Below, in pieces: positions 1 to 8,238 of a stretch of 64,000 nt of DNA. The notes beneath the pieces are model-generated. The model ran no database searches. It saw nothing but the letters and a program-made list of their open reading frames with translations, and was not told where the DNA came from. Origin of the DNA: Longimonas halophila (GTDB lineage: Bacteria; Bacteroidota; Rhodothermia; Rhodothermales; Salinibacteraceae). The stretch spans positions 1 through 64,000 of the forward strand of contig NZ_PDEP01000003.1 of assembly GCF_002554705.1 (NCBI RefSeq), given 5' to 3'. The position numbers were made by a program, and so were the translations under genes. Numbering within the stretch: position 1 is the stretch's first letter; each line of letters opens with the position of its first letter.

Positions 1-109
1 ACGAACACAAAGACGCGAATGAGCGTAGATTGCCAGTCCATGTCACCAAGGGCTGTTTGTGAGAGCGGCGTTAAGCACCCTCCTCAAACAGCTTGCGGTG
101 ATGTGGGTC

Positions 110-1351
110 TCAACTCTGGATTGGCATATGTATTGTAGCAATAGCTCCAGATGGAGGCGCGTTAGAGGTATTGAGAATGCCAGAAGGGAGATATTCCACA
201 TCGTCAGACAGTTCGTCGTAGGGCACGAACTCATAACTTCCATCTTCTTCTACAATCCACCCTCCTTGCTCGCGGCGTTCGCTTTGGTCTGCAGCATCAG
301 GATTTGATGCTTCCCACAGTTCTTCCAATATCCCTAATTCATCAAGCGTCTCCATGACCTCAGCATGCGTAGCGTTGTCGAATTCTACTTCCGAGCAAGG
401 GGTAATGTCATCCTCCTCATCGTCACAGTACTCCGGCGGGGCGTCGCTTTCACAGGGGGCGACCGGCTCGCAGTCTGATCCGGGAGGTGGATTGATCTCT
501 GTGCAGTCTGTGTTGTTATCTCCTCCACCCGGTTCATCCCCATCTGAGCCACCGGGACCGCCTGGGTCATCAGGAAAACGATCTCCCCCCGTGGGCGGAC
601 TGCCGCCACCACATGGCACGGGTATTTCCTCAACGCCTTCAACTGTGCAGTTTCTGATTGGATCATAAGAAGGTCCCCTACACGTGACAAGGTATTTTAT
701 CTGTGTGCACGTTGACTTGGGAATAAGTCCTTGATCCTGAAGCGCTTGTTGGTTTGCATTTTCGAGGCCTGGATACAGAAGCTGCTCTTCAAGCACGCCT
801 TCCGCCTCATCGGTGTCAGGAATGACGCAGGTTGCATACCGAACGCCAACCTCTTCACGCAGTCCGGGACGCGAAACAGCCATGTAGCGCGCAACGGCGC
901 GCGTCTGGCCACCCGCGTCCTCTATAACCTCCTCTGGAAAGTGCAGATACCGGCTATGAAAGGCCACCTCGTCCGAATAGGGGCGCGAGGCCAGGTAGCA
1001 GCCGTAGGCGGAGGCGTCGGCATTGCTCTTTGGGGCAGGCTCGCCGGGTGTGAGCAGCTCGGACCCTGTGGGCATCGGTGCCAGCGCCAGCCCCGATGAA
1101 TCATCGGGCACCGTACGTGCCGTGGGGTCGGCGTCATCTTGTTGCAGATCAACAGACGAGTCGCAGCCTGCAACAAGGAGCAGCCCGCCCAGCAGCAGGA
1201 GCGGAATGGGGTGGAGTAAAGACGGTAGAGACGAAGGACGTGGACACGAAGCCGTCGAAGGCCGCAAGGAGAATAGCACAGGTACGAGAGCAGGCAATCC
1301 GAAAAGCAGACGAGCACAGCGCAACGGCAGCAAAATAACCGTATGCACCAT
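110..1351 (-). CDS. Cys-rich lipoprotein, C-terminus apparently truncated
   Basis: Not recognised by name. A hydrophobic stretch ending in a lipobox (L-V-A-G-C, Cys about residue 63) predicts a lipoprotein, but the 62-residue leader is long, so the real start may be an internal TTG or GTG. The mature part has scattered cysteines, a Gly/Pro/Asp-rich linker (about residues 250-300) and a C-terminal block with L-W-E-A-S-N-P and E-Q-G-G-W-I. From memory, this block precedes a JAB-like H-x-H-P metalloprotease motif in Bacteroidota proteins. Here the frame ends 6 codons after A-T-I-H, where that motif would begin, so the enzymatic part is missing. Family assignment is tentative; the open frame and lipobox are seen directly. 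Confidence 0.6.
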   Translation of the reverse strand: MVHTVILLPLRCARLLFGLPALVPVLFSLRPSTASCPRPSSLPSLLHPIPLLLLGGLLLVAGCDSSVDLQQDDADPTARTVPDDSSGLALAPMPTGSELLTPGEPAPKSNADASAYGCYLASRPYSDEVAFHSRYLHFPEEVIEDAGGQTRAVARYMAVSRPGLREEVGVRYATCVIPDTDEAEGVLEEQLLYPGLENANQQALQDQGLIPKSTCTQIKYLVTCRGPSYDPIRNCTVEGVEEIPVPCGGGSPPTGGDRFPDDPGGPGGSDGDEPGGGDNNTDCTEINPPPGSDCEPVAPCESDAPPEYCDDEEDDITPCSEVEFDNATHAEVMETLDELGILEELWEASNPDAADQSERREQGGWIVEEDGSYEFVPYDELSDDVEYLPSGILNTSNAPPSGAIATIHMPIQS

Positions 1352-1853
1352 TGCACCCGATCACGCCTCGTACCGACGGCGATCGTATGGGGCGCATGCC
1401 GATAGATACGTCACTCGGCATACGCAGACGGGCAGCTAAAATGCACTTATAGAGTAGCCCCCCCCCGCAGATCTGCAAGGTTAAATTGTAACGAAGTTGT
1501 GAGTGGGGTTTATCGCAGACGCCTTCGGTATCGGTAGTATGGATTAACGGGGAGTGTGTACATGTTTAGCGACCTGTAGCCCGGAACGGCATGCGCTCTA
1601 CGAACATCTCTTCCACACTGGCAGAAGCATACGGCTCACAGGCTGGGAGCGTCACATGAAGTACCGCTTCGGATCCACCCCTCAGTCGCTGCGCGACAGC
1701 TCCCCTCTCCAGGGGAGCGGCTTGTGATGGCACGTTTACACTTGTTTCTTCCTACACTAAAACACGTGCACGAGGACCGTTCGCGTCCGTCGAGGCAGCT
1801 TGTCGGCTCTGCTCACAATTCTGGTTCATGGGTACCAGCGTAGACGCACCAAC
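1352..1853. other. Intergenic region without a recognisable gene
   Basis: This stretch separates the lipoprotein gene from the sigma-factor terminator. Apart from the putative G9 promoter and a TTGTAACG octamer at 1486-1493, I see no open frame with protein-like composition and no RNA I recognise. Confidence 0.5.
1446..1478 (-). promoter_or_regulatory. Putative promoter with G9 tract in the spacer
   Basis: On the minus strand, TTGCAG (1473-1478) is followed 21 bases later by TATAAG (1446-1451). The spacer holds an uninterrupted run of nine G (C on the plus strand, 1458-1466). It lies about 95 bases upstream of the first possible start of the lipoprotein gene. A 21-base spacer is too long for good sigma-70 recognition; losing about four G would bring it to 17. 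The boxes are modest matches, so this is a candidate only. Confidence 0.35.
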
Positions 1854-1889
1854 AAAAACGCCCCACCGAGAGCCTATCTCGATGGGGCG
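1854..1889 (-). terminator. Intrinsic terminator of the sigma-factor gene
   Basis: A 13-bp stem (1859-1871 with 1877-1889, one wobble pair) is followed on the minus strand by a T5 run. It lies about 65 bases past the stop codon of the ECF sigma gene. Confidence 0.75.
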
Positions 1890-1953
1890 CGGTCTGGGTG
1901 TTGGGGGCGGCAACGCGTGTTGCATCCCCCTGAACCTGTATGGTGTGCGGGCA

Positions 1954-2610
1954 TCAGCTTTCGCCTTCGAAGGGGTAGACGTCCTTCAGGAGCGCTTGCA
2001 GCTTGGTTCGTCCACGGTTGATGCGGCTCTTGACCGTGCCCATGGGCAGGCCGGTGATCTCCGCAATCTCGTCGTAGGCCAGCTGCTGGATGTCGCGCAG
2101 CACCACCACTTCGCGGAAGGCGGGCGGGATCTCGTTCATCGCCTCCTGAATGTAGTGATCCTGAATCGTGCTCTCCGCGTGCTTATCGGGCGAGAACGAC
2201 TCGTCCGGGATTTCCATCTCGTACTCTTCGTTGTCCCGGTTCACCGACTGGATGGACTGCATCCGGCGGCGCTTGCGCTTGCGGTATTCGGAGCGCGCCA
2301 GGTTTCCGGCAATGGTGTAGAGCCATGTCGAGAACTTCGCAATGCGCCGGTACGAGTGGCGATTGCGGTGCACGCGCAGAAACGTCTCCTGCAACAGGTC
2401 TTCGCAGCGCTTCATATCGCCCAGAAAGCGATAGAGGTACTGCATGAGCCGGTCGGAGTACCGCTCCACAAGAATATTGAATGCCTCCACGGTACCGGCC
2501 TGAAACTGCGACATGAGATCTTCATCACTCATGTCTTGGAGCGCATCATACCGGTTGAAGGACTTGGTGTCCTTCTTCGTTTTGGTTACGACTTCTTTGT
2601 CCTTCGCCAT
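1954..2610 (-). CDS. ECF-family RNA polymerase sigma factor
   Basis: 218 residues, normal for an ECF (sigma-70 group 4) factor, which directs RNA polymerase to a stress or envelope regulon. Region 2 is clear (about residues 30-105, with D-L-L-Q-E-T-F and F-S-T-W-L-Y-T-I-A), followed by a basic K/R cluster. Region 4 (about 145-200) shows the helix-turn-helix Y-D-E-I-A-E-I-T-G-L-P-M-G-T-V-K-S-R. A charged linker separates the two. The gene is monocistronic with its own terminator, and no anti-sigma gene is adjacent, so control must come from elsewhere or by another mechanism. The ATG at 2610 is used. Confidence 0.93.
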   Translation of the reverse strand: MAKDKEVVTKTKKDTKSFNRYDALQDMSDEDLMSQFQAGTVEAFNILVERYSDRLMQYLYRFLGDMKRCEDLLQETFLRVHRNRHSYRRIAKFSTWLYTIAGNLARSEYRKRKRRRMQSIQSVNRDNEEYEMEIPDESFSPDKHAESTIQDHYIQEAMNEIPPAFREVVVLRDIQQLAYDEIAEITGLPMGTVKSRINRGRTKLQALLKDVYPFEGES

Positions 2611-2989
2611 ATATCTGCTATCGTTGCTACGTAAACGCCAATGGGCGGCGGGGCGCGTCTGTTCGTATTCCTAAATACGGGCCGAGCCAAACCAAACGCA
2701 AATGCAAGTTGTCACGAATACGGCACGCCCTGCCTTGTTCCTCCACACCTGCTTTGTGGACTATGATGTGCAGCAAATTACAGTCCAACATGCGGAAATG
2801 GAGCCTGTTTACCGTAAAGAGACGTGAAATTGCCGTTTTTTGCGCCATCCTGTCGGTAGAGCGCCGCATCGGCAGGGGCGCTCGGGGGCGCTGGTGGCGT
2901 TTTTCGAACGCATTGCCTACGTTGTCTCTCGTGATTTCCCCACCCGGCTGTTCGCTTTCGCACACGCTCAACGACACCTTTTGTCTATC
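2611..2989. other. Divergent intergenic region
   Basis: 379 bases between the divergent sigma-factor and isoaspartyl peptidase genes. It must carry both promoters, but I find no convincing -35/-10 pair and no small gene. Confidence 0.5.
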
Positions 2990-4066
2990 ATGCGGTACAT
3001 CTCTCTTCCCTCTGTCGGCGTATTGTGGATGCTTGGCACCCTGCTCATTCCGCTCATGGGATGCAACGACAGCGCCCCACCCTCGTCTTCATCGTCGGAT
3101 TCGTCGTCGGAGCCGCCCATTGCGCTTGCCATTCACGGCGGTGCGGGCACAATCTCGCCCGAGAACATGACCGATGACCAGGAGGCGGCCTATCGCACCG
3201 CGCTCAGCGAGGCCCTCGACGCCGGGTACGCAGTCTTGAACGAAGGCGGCTCCAGCCTCGATGCCGTAGAGGCGGCCATCGTGCGCATGGAAGACGACTC
3301 GCTCTTCAACGCGGCCCGCGGCGCGGTCTTTACCAACGAGGACCGCGTGGAACTGGACGCCTCGATTATGGACGGCGCGACCCGTAATGCGGGGGCCCTT
3401 ACGGGTGTAACTACTGTGCGCAACCCCATCCGCCTGGCGCGCACCATCATGACCGAGTCGCCTCATGTCATGATGGCGGGCGCAGGTGCCGAGGCCTTTG
3501 CCGATGGCTTCGACCTGGAGCGCGTCGAGAACTCGTACTTCCATACCGATCGGCGGCTGGAGGCTGCGCAGCGCGCCCGCGAGTCAGCCACATCGAGCCT
3601 GCGTCTCTCTGAAGACGAGAACCAGAAGCTCGGTACCGTAGGTGCCGTGGCGCTCGACCGCGACGGCAACCTGGCGGCGGGCACCTCCACCGGCGGCATG
3701 ACCAACAAGCAGTTCGGCCGCGTAGGCGATTCGCCCATCATTGGGGCCGGCACCTACGCTCACAACGCCACCTGCGCAGTGTCGTCAACCGGACACGGCG
3801 AGTACTTCATGCGCGGGGTGGTGGCGCACGACATTGCGGCGCGCATGCAGTACGGCGGACAGTCGCTCACGGATGCGGCCAACGCGGTCGTGCACGACAT
3901 GCTGCCCGACATGGGCGGCAGCGGCGGCGTCATTTCGCTGGATGCGGAGGGCACCGTGGCCATGCCGTTCAACACCTCGGGCATGTACCGGGCCTCGGTC
4001 GATGCAAGTGGCGAGCGCGTCGTGCGCATCTATGGCAACGAGGAGGAGGCTGCCTCCACCGAGTAG
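2990..4066 (+). CDS. Isoaspartyl peptidase / L-asparaginase (Ntn-hydrolase), lipoprotein
   Basis: Plant-type asparaginase family (IaaA-like). The precursor cleaves itself before a Thr nucleophile and hydrolyses isoaspartyl dipeptides or asparagine. The start at 2990 gives a signal peptide with lipobox L-M-G-C (Cys25), then a Ser-rich linker (32-40). The catalytic domain begins at I-A-L-A-I-H-G-G-A-G, and the cleavage motif L-G-T-V-G puts the nucleophile at Thr216. G-T-S-T-G-G follows, as expected. The length (358 residues) equals the usual enzyme plus a lipoprotein leader. Lipid anchoring implies periplasmic or surface action on damaged or exogenous peptides; family members are often cytoplasmic. 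Longer upstream starts exist but would bury the signal peptide. Confidence 0.9.
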   Translation: MRYISLPSVGVLWMLGTLLIPLMGCNDSAPPSSSSSDSSSEPPIALAIHGGAGTISPENMTDDQEAAYRTALSEALDAGYAVLNEGGSSLDAVEAAIVRMEDDSLFNAARGAVFTNEDRVELDASIMDGATRNAGALTGVTTVRNPIRLARTIMTESPHVMMAGAGAEAFADGFDLERVENSYFHTDRRLEAAQRARESATSSLRLSEDENQKLGTVGAVALDRDGNLAAGTSTGGMTNKQFGRVGDSPIIGAGTYAHNATCAVSSTGHGEYFMRGVVAHDIAARMQYGGQSLTDAANAVVHDMLPDMGGSGGVISLDAEGTVAMPFNTSGMYRASVDASGERVVRIYGNEEEAASTE

Positions 4067-4103
4067 TTCTCCCTACGCCCCCCTCTGATTACGCCCCTGT
4101 TGC

Positions 4104-4406
4104 ATGGATTCGCCGGAGGCCAACGAACCCACTGAGTATCCCATTGATGGCGTGCTCGACTTGCATGTGTTCGATCCGGGCGTGATCGGCGATCTGGTGC
4201 CCGACTACCTGCGCGCCTGTCACGCCAAGGGGATCTGCCGCGTGCGCATCATCCACGGTAAAGGCACCGGGCGCTTGCGACAGGGCGTGGTAAAACTGCT
4301 TGATGGCGACCCGCTGGTGCTGCGCCATCGCCCGGCCACCGACCGCAGCAGTTGGGGCGCTACGATTGCGTTTTTGGATCCCGAAGCACCGCCTGAGCCT
4401 ACATAG
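4104..4406 (+). CDS. Smr-domain protein
   Basis: 100 residues making up a stand-alone Smr (small MutS-related) domain. L-D-L-H near the start and H-G-K-G-T-G in the middle are the two family signatures. Such domains nick DNA or RNA in several bacteria; the substrate here is unknown. It lies 37 bases downstream of the isoaspartyl peptidase gene on the same strand and may be co-transcribed. There is no MutS2 core in the window. Confidence 0.88.
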   Translation: MDSPEANEPTEYPIDGVLDLHVFDPGVIGDLVPDYLRACHAKGICRVRIIHGKGTGRLRQGVVKLLDGDPLVLRHRPATDRSSWGATIAFLDPEAPPEPT

Positions 4407-4516
4407 CGCGGGGTCATGCATCACTTGCTGTACCTGCCTACACAAACAAACGGGCGCCCCTGCGGGAGCAGACGCTCACAACACAGCGTACCGCTCCCAA
4501 CTGCTCTCGCAGGTCA

Positions 4517-5041
4517 TTACAGTCCAAACAGCAGGCCGCCCCGGATGCCAAATGCATTCAGGTTCTGATCACCGTCCGTGAAGTAGACCGAGTAGCCCAG
4601 TTCCACAAACGGCTTTAGCGGCAGCAGGTCGAACTGTGCGCCCGTCACGATATTGATGCCCGCGTCGGTGACTGTATCAGCCGGTCCCTGCGCAAGGAAG
4701 GAGAAGCCAAGCCCGACGCCCGTGTACGGCGTAAACACCTGATTGGAGACGCCAAACGGAAAAAGCGCATTGACATTCAGCGTCGAGAAGTTGATGTCGG
4801 CCCCGTTTTCGTCGTCCAGGAAGTAGAAGTCGTACGTAGGATTGATAATGAACGGCAGCGCGACCGAGGAGATGCGCACGTCGGCGCCTGCTGCGAAGGT
4901 GGTGCTTCCCTCTTCGAGATCGTCGCCAATATCCAGACTAAGGCGTGGGCCTACTGTGAAGCCCACCTGGGCATCGGCTGTCGTTGGAAGCGCGAGCATG
5001 CAAAGTAGGGCCAGCGCAGCGGTGCAAAAGACACGAGTCAT
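4517..5041 (-). CDS. Small outer membrane beta-barrel protein
   Basis: Signal peptide (hydrophobic core, then A-D-A-Q) followed by about 150 residues of alternating polar/hydrophobic strands ending in G-L-L-F-G-L, as in OmpA/OmpX-like barrels with a terminal aromatic/hydrophobic residue. It is a divergent relative of the two downstream paralogues, sharing V-G-P-R-L-S near the N-terminus and a similar last strand. I chose the ATG at 5041 because the 53-bp repeat (5064-5116) and its TACAAT box end just upstream. The ATG at 5056 is an in-frame alternative. Specific role unknown. Confidence 0.75.
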   Translation of the reverse strand: MTRVFCTAALALLCMLALPTTADAQVGFTVGPRLSLDIGDDLEEGSTTFAAGADVRISSVALPFIINPTYDFYFLDDENGADINFSTLNVNALFPFGVSNQVFTPYTGVGLGFSFLAQGPADTVTDAGINIVTGAQFDLLPLKPFVELGYSVYFTDGDQNLNAFGIRGGLLFGL

Positions 5042-5063
5042 AACGGAATGTGGCATCTAATGG

Positions 5064-5116
5064 AAAAAGCATTGTACCTTCGAATATCGCAGCCATCCTG
5101 CAAAGGTGCAATGGGC
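5064..5116 (-). repeat. 53-bp exact repeat, copy 1
   Basis: Identical over 53 bases to 5838-5890. It lies immediately upstream of the barrel gene starting at 5041 and contains TACAAT on the minus strand (5071-5076). It probably marks the edge of the tandem duplication and may carry promoter or regulatory sequence. Confidence 0.9.
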
Positions 5117-5133
5117 AAACGTATCCGCCTCAA

Positions 5134-5170
5134 CAAAAAACGACGCAGCCCCCTTGAAGGGACTGCGCCG
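5134..5170 (-). terminator. Intrinsic terminator of the second barrel gene
   Basis: On the minus strand, a stem (5044+100 region: 5144-5148 with 5163-5167, extended by 5151-5153 with 5159-5161) is followed by six T (5135-5140 complement). It lies about 35 bases after the stop at 5203. Confidence 0.7.
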
Positions 5171-5202
5171 TGCATTGAACAGCTTAGCCGGTGTGCGCCT
5201 CT

Positions 5203-5745
5203 CTACAGGTCAAAGAGCACGCCTCCGCTAAGCCCAAAGAGCGTACCCGAATCCCCTTCCGAGAAGATAATTCCGAGTTCACCCTGCACGAAGGGCCGAA
5301 GTCCACTGTTGAGGTTGAACTCGACTCCACCAACCCCGCTCAGGCCAATGTCTGTGCTGCTGCTTTCGGTCTCTATATCGAATCCAAAACCAGTACCGCC
5401 CGTGTTGCCTATATTGTTATTTTCGTATGAACTGCTAAAAATCTGTGCACCTGCGCCTGCGTACGGCATAATGACCGAATTTTCGATCTCAAAGTCGACC
5501 AGCGCATGGGCTCCTGCTTCCCAGAAGGTGGTGTTTTCAGGCGCAAAGTAAAAGTTGAAGAACGGATTGATGCGTACCGGTGCGTCGCCCAGCCCGATGC
5601 GGACATCAGCGCCTATGAATGGGTCTTCGACATCACCAAGTCCGATGCCCGCTTTCGGACCAACAGCTACACTGGTCTGCGCCTGGGCCGCAACGGGAAG
5701 CAGCAAAAGTGCGAGAAGGATAAGCGTCCACGTGTACCGTTTCAT
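5203..5745 (-). CDS. Outer membrane beta-barrel protein, tandem paralogue A
   Basis: 180 residues. A signal peptide (M-K-R-Y-T-W then a Leu/Ala core, cleaved near A-Q-A-Q) precedes a small barrel of the OmpA-like/PorT-like type. Its C-terminal 46 residues are nearly identical to the next gene, including V-Q-G-E-L-G-I-I-F-S-E-G-D and the last strand G-G-V-L-F-D-L. The middle strands differ more, suggesting selection on exposed loops. I took the ATG at 5745 rather than 5793 because it begins the signal peptide. It has its own terminator downstream. Function beyond an envelope barrel cannot be told. Confidence 0.8.
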   Translation of the reverse strand: MKRYTWTLILLALLLLPVAAQAQTSVAVGPKAGIGLGDVEDPFIGADVRIGLGDAPVRINPFFNFYFAPENTTFWEAGAHALVDFEIENSVIMPYAGAGAQIFSSSYENNNIGNTGGTGFGFDIETESSSTDIGLSGVGGVEFNLNSGLRPFVQGELGIIFSEGDSGTLFGLSGGVLFDL

Positions 5746-5837
5746 ATCGTTGGGAACCATGTCTGTACGAGGTCTATGATAGCACGCCTTCACGCAAGGA
5801 GGCCGTTACAACCCTGCGTAATTGCGTATGCGCTTTA

Positions 5838-5890
5838 AAAAAGCATTGTACCTTCGAATATCGCAGCCATCCTGCAAAGGTGCAATGGGC
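5838..5890 (-). repeat. 53-bp exact repeat, copy 2
   Basis: The same 53 bases as 5064-5116, displaced by 774 bases. It lies between the terminator of paralogue B and the start of paralogue A, 93 bases upstream of that start. Confidence 0.9.
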
Positions 5891-5906
5891 GATCGTATCC
5901 CCCCAA

Positions 5907-5945
5907 ACAAGAAACGACGCAGTCCCTGTGAGGGAGCTGCGCCGC
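5907..5945 (-). terminator. Terminator-like hairpin after paralogue B
   Basis: Homologous to the hairpin at 5134-5170 (cgcag stem retained, loop changed), but the T-run is interrupted (GTTTCTTG on the minus strand). It was probably copied with the duplication and is likely weaker. Confidence 0.5.
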
Positions 5946-5970
5946 ATGCGTCATGAAAGCGCGTTATCGA

Positions 5971-6480
5971 TTACAGGTCAAATAGCACGCCTCCGCTAAG
6001 CCCAAAGAGCGTACCTGAATCCCCTTCCGAGAAGATGATTCCGAGTTCGCCCTGCACGAAGGGGCGGATTCCACTGTCAAGATTGAACTCGACTCCGCCA
6101 ACTCCACTCAGGCCCAGATCAGTACTGCTGGCACTTCCTCCAAAATCTCCTCCCAACTCAATCGATGTGTTAAGAATCTGAACCCCACCACCTACAAAAG
6201 GCGCTATTGGTGAGTCGTCTACGGGAAAGTCAAACAGTCCGTTGACACCTGCCGACCAGTATGTGAAGTTCTCAGGGGCAAAATAATATTCAAACTTCGG
6301 GTTGATGCGCACTGGAAAATCTTCAAGCGCTACACGCACATCGGCCCCGACGTACGGATCCTCAATGTCGCCCAAGCCAAACCCGGCCTTCGGACCTATC
6401 GACACAGTTGTTTGTGCCTGCGCCGTGGCAGGAATCAGAAAGAGCGCGAGAAGCAGAGCTGTCCAGGATAGTCGTTTCAT
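5971..6480 (-). CDS. Outer membrane beta-barrel protein, tandem paralogue B
   Basis: 169 residues. A signal peptide (M-K-R-L-S-W, hydrophobic core, A-Q-A-Q) is followed by a small beta-barrel. It shares the opening of the mature part (V-G/I-G-P-K-A-G-x-G-L-G-D-x-E-D-P) and the last 46 residues with paralogue A, and diverges in between. The DNA upstream of both genes also matches (an ATTACGCA block and TTGTAACG, 6532-6539 here). The ATG at 6480 starts the signal peptide; the longer frame to 6570 adds a second unlikely hydrophobic leader. Family-level assignment only. Confidence 0.8.
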   Translation of the reverse strand: MKRLSWTALLLALFLIPATAQAQTTVSIGPKAGFGLGDIEDPYVGADVRVALEDFPVRINPKFEYYFAPENFTYWSAGVNGLFDFPVDDSPIAPFVGGGVQILNTSIELGGDFGGSASSTDLGLSGVGGVEFNLDSGIRPFVQGELGIIFSEGDSGTLFGLSGGVLFDL

Positions 6481-6642
6481 AACAATGGTTGTTGTCAGTA
6501 ATTGGAGTACGAGAACCCCGCACAAGGGGGACGTTACAATTATGCGTAATTGCGCTCTCCTTACGGACATTTGCTCGTTTGCCCCTGTCTCTTTGTGTAA
6601 TCATGCGTATAGACGCGTGATTATGGCACCGGCGGAGGCATC

Positions 6643-8238
6643 ATGTCAAGAACAACGGTGCGCATCTTTTTTCTGGGCCGCTGGATGGTTACTATGCGTT
6701 TTCTTTGGGCTGCCGTCGTGCTGATTCTGCTTCCCGTCGCCCCTGCTGTTTCGCAGCCCGCTTCGATTGGTGTGGTGTGGACGCCTACCGGGCCATCGGA
6801 GACGCAGGTGCAGGCGCTTCGTACCATGCGCGACGCGGGCTTGCGGCACGTGCGTGCTGCGGCGTGGCCCCGGCCCGAAGCGCTACAGGCGGCTCACACC
6901 TTCGGCCTGCAGCTATATATTGACCTTGCCCCTCCTGTTGCCGATCCGTCGGTGCTCCGTGAGCGCCTTGCGCATCCGGCTGTGCGTGGCGTGGGCTGGG
7001 CTGGATCGCTTACAACGCGCGGCTGTGCCCGGTGGAACGCGCTCCGCTCAACTCTTCCTCCGTCTTCAATGCGCTACGTGGTAGCTCCTGTGGCTCCAGC
7101 AGGGGTCGCCTGCTCCTTCGATGCCTCCACCACGGTACTGGCGGACGTGCGTATGCTGGACCGACCGTTTGCACGCTGGTATCAGTGGCGGGCGGCTCAC
7201 GCTGGTCCAGTCGGGCTCGCAGCGTTAGGTCCTGCCCGAATGCTAACAGACGGACAAGGCTGGCAGGTGCCGCGCTCTATGCTGGCTCAGGCGCGCACCC
7301 TGGAGCACCTGTTGGAGCAAGTACACACGCGCGGCGTCCCGATTGCGTTTACCGCAGCATGGAGCACGACATCTGTACAGGGGCCGCTTCGCTTTCATAT
7401 AGCGGAGAGCGACTCGCTGCTGCCTCCAGGCAAAGTAGTAGCCGCTTCTACGACGGGCCCGCCCCCGCCCTTTGCCTGGCCAACCGGTTCGGTTTCTACC
7501 ATAGCGCGCGCGTTTCCAACCAGCACAACACTTGCGATCTGGGGACTTGTACTGGGCCTGATGGGTGTTTTTGTGCGCCTCCCGACGGCGCGCCGTACGG
7601 TACTGCGCTACCTGTTTACTCATGGTTTCTACCGGGCCTCGCTACGTGAGGGCCGCGACGCCACGGGCCCCACGCTGGCGGCGCTTGGCCTGCTGGTGGG
7701 CGGAGCGCTTTGGAGCGGCGGCCAGGTCCTGGTCGACCGTGCTACCTGGCTACGTCCGATACTGCTCGGACTGGAGGCGCTGCCGCCCTCGCTGCAGTCA
7801 TGGGTGGACGTGGGCATGACGCACCCAGGCTTTGCTGCTGCAGTTGTAACCCTGGCGCTGGGGGGCGCTCTGCTCTTCTGGACTACAGCCGTTGCTCTTG
7901 GCCTGCAAGCCGTGGGCACTCCTGTTTCATGGAGCCAGGTGCTTATGATGGGTCTGCTGCCCTGGTGGGGGGCGCCGCTATGGGCATTCGGAGCTGCTGC
8001 TCCTGCCGTTGGAACGGCTCTTCCTTTGGTGCTCTTCGCCATCGCATTCGCTGCAGCAGCATGGTCGGCGCTACGCACGGCGTACGACCTGCACCGCACG
8101 ATACATCCGCCGCTTAGCATTACGCTTGGGGCAGCCCTGTGCGCTCCGGGAAGCATCTTGCTGTTTGCCGTAGTGGGAATCGCCTACAGCACGGGCGTAG
8201 ACGGGCGCTGGGTGCTACAGCTTCTGGTCCATGCATAA
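6643..8238 (+). CDS. Secreted TIM-barrel-like domain fused to a multi-span membrane domain
   Basis: 531 residues, not recognised by name. After a signal-like segment (about 15-40), residues 42-270 look like a glycosidase-type TIM barrel (T-M-R-D-A-G-L-R-H-V-R, then L-Q-L-Y-I-D-L-A), but I cannot identify the usual catalytic acid pair. Residues 290-531 hold about six membrane segments, reminiscent of Yip1-like domains. A periplasmic sugar-binding or remodelling domain tethered to a membrane module is the simplest reading. The ATG at 6643 has GGAGG four bases upstream; ATG at 6694 is an alternative that would start at the signal core. It is convergent with the following glycosyltransferase gene. 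Confidence 0.6.
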   Translation: MSRTTVRIFFLGRWMVTMRFLWAAVVLILLPVAPAVSQPASIGVVWTPTGPSETQVQALRTMRDAGLRHVRAAAWPRPEALQAAHTFGLQLYIDLAPPVADPSVLRERLAHPAVRGVGWAGSLTTRGCARWNALRSTLPPSSMRYVVAPVAPAGVACSFDASTTVLADVRMLDRPFARWYQWRAAHAGPVGLAALGPARMLTDGQGWQVPRSMLAQARTLEHLLEQVHTRGVPIAFTAAWSTTSVQGPLRFHIAESDSLLPPGKVVAASTTGPPPPFAWPTGSVSTIARAFPTSTTLAIWGLVLGLMGVFVRLPTARRTVLRYLFTHGFYRASLREGRDATGPTLAALGLLVGGALWSGGQVLVDRATWLRPILLGLEALPPSLQSWVDVGMTHPGFAAAVVTLALGGALLFWTTAVALGLQAVGTPVSWSQVLMMGLLPWWGAPLWAFGAAAPAVGTALPLVLFAIAFAAAAWSALRTAYDLHRTIHPPLSITLGAALCAPGSILLFAVVGIAYSTGVDGRWVLQLLVHA

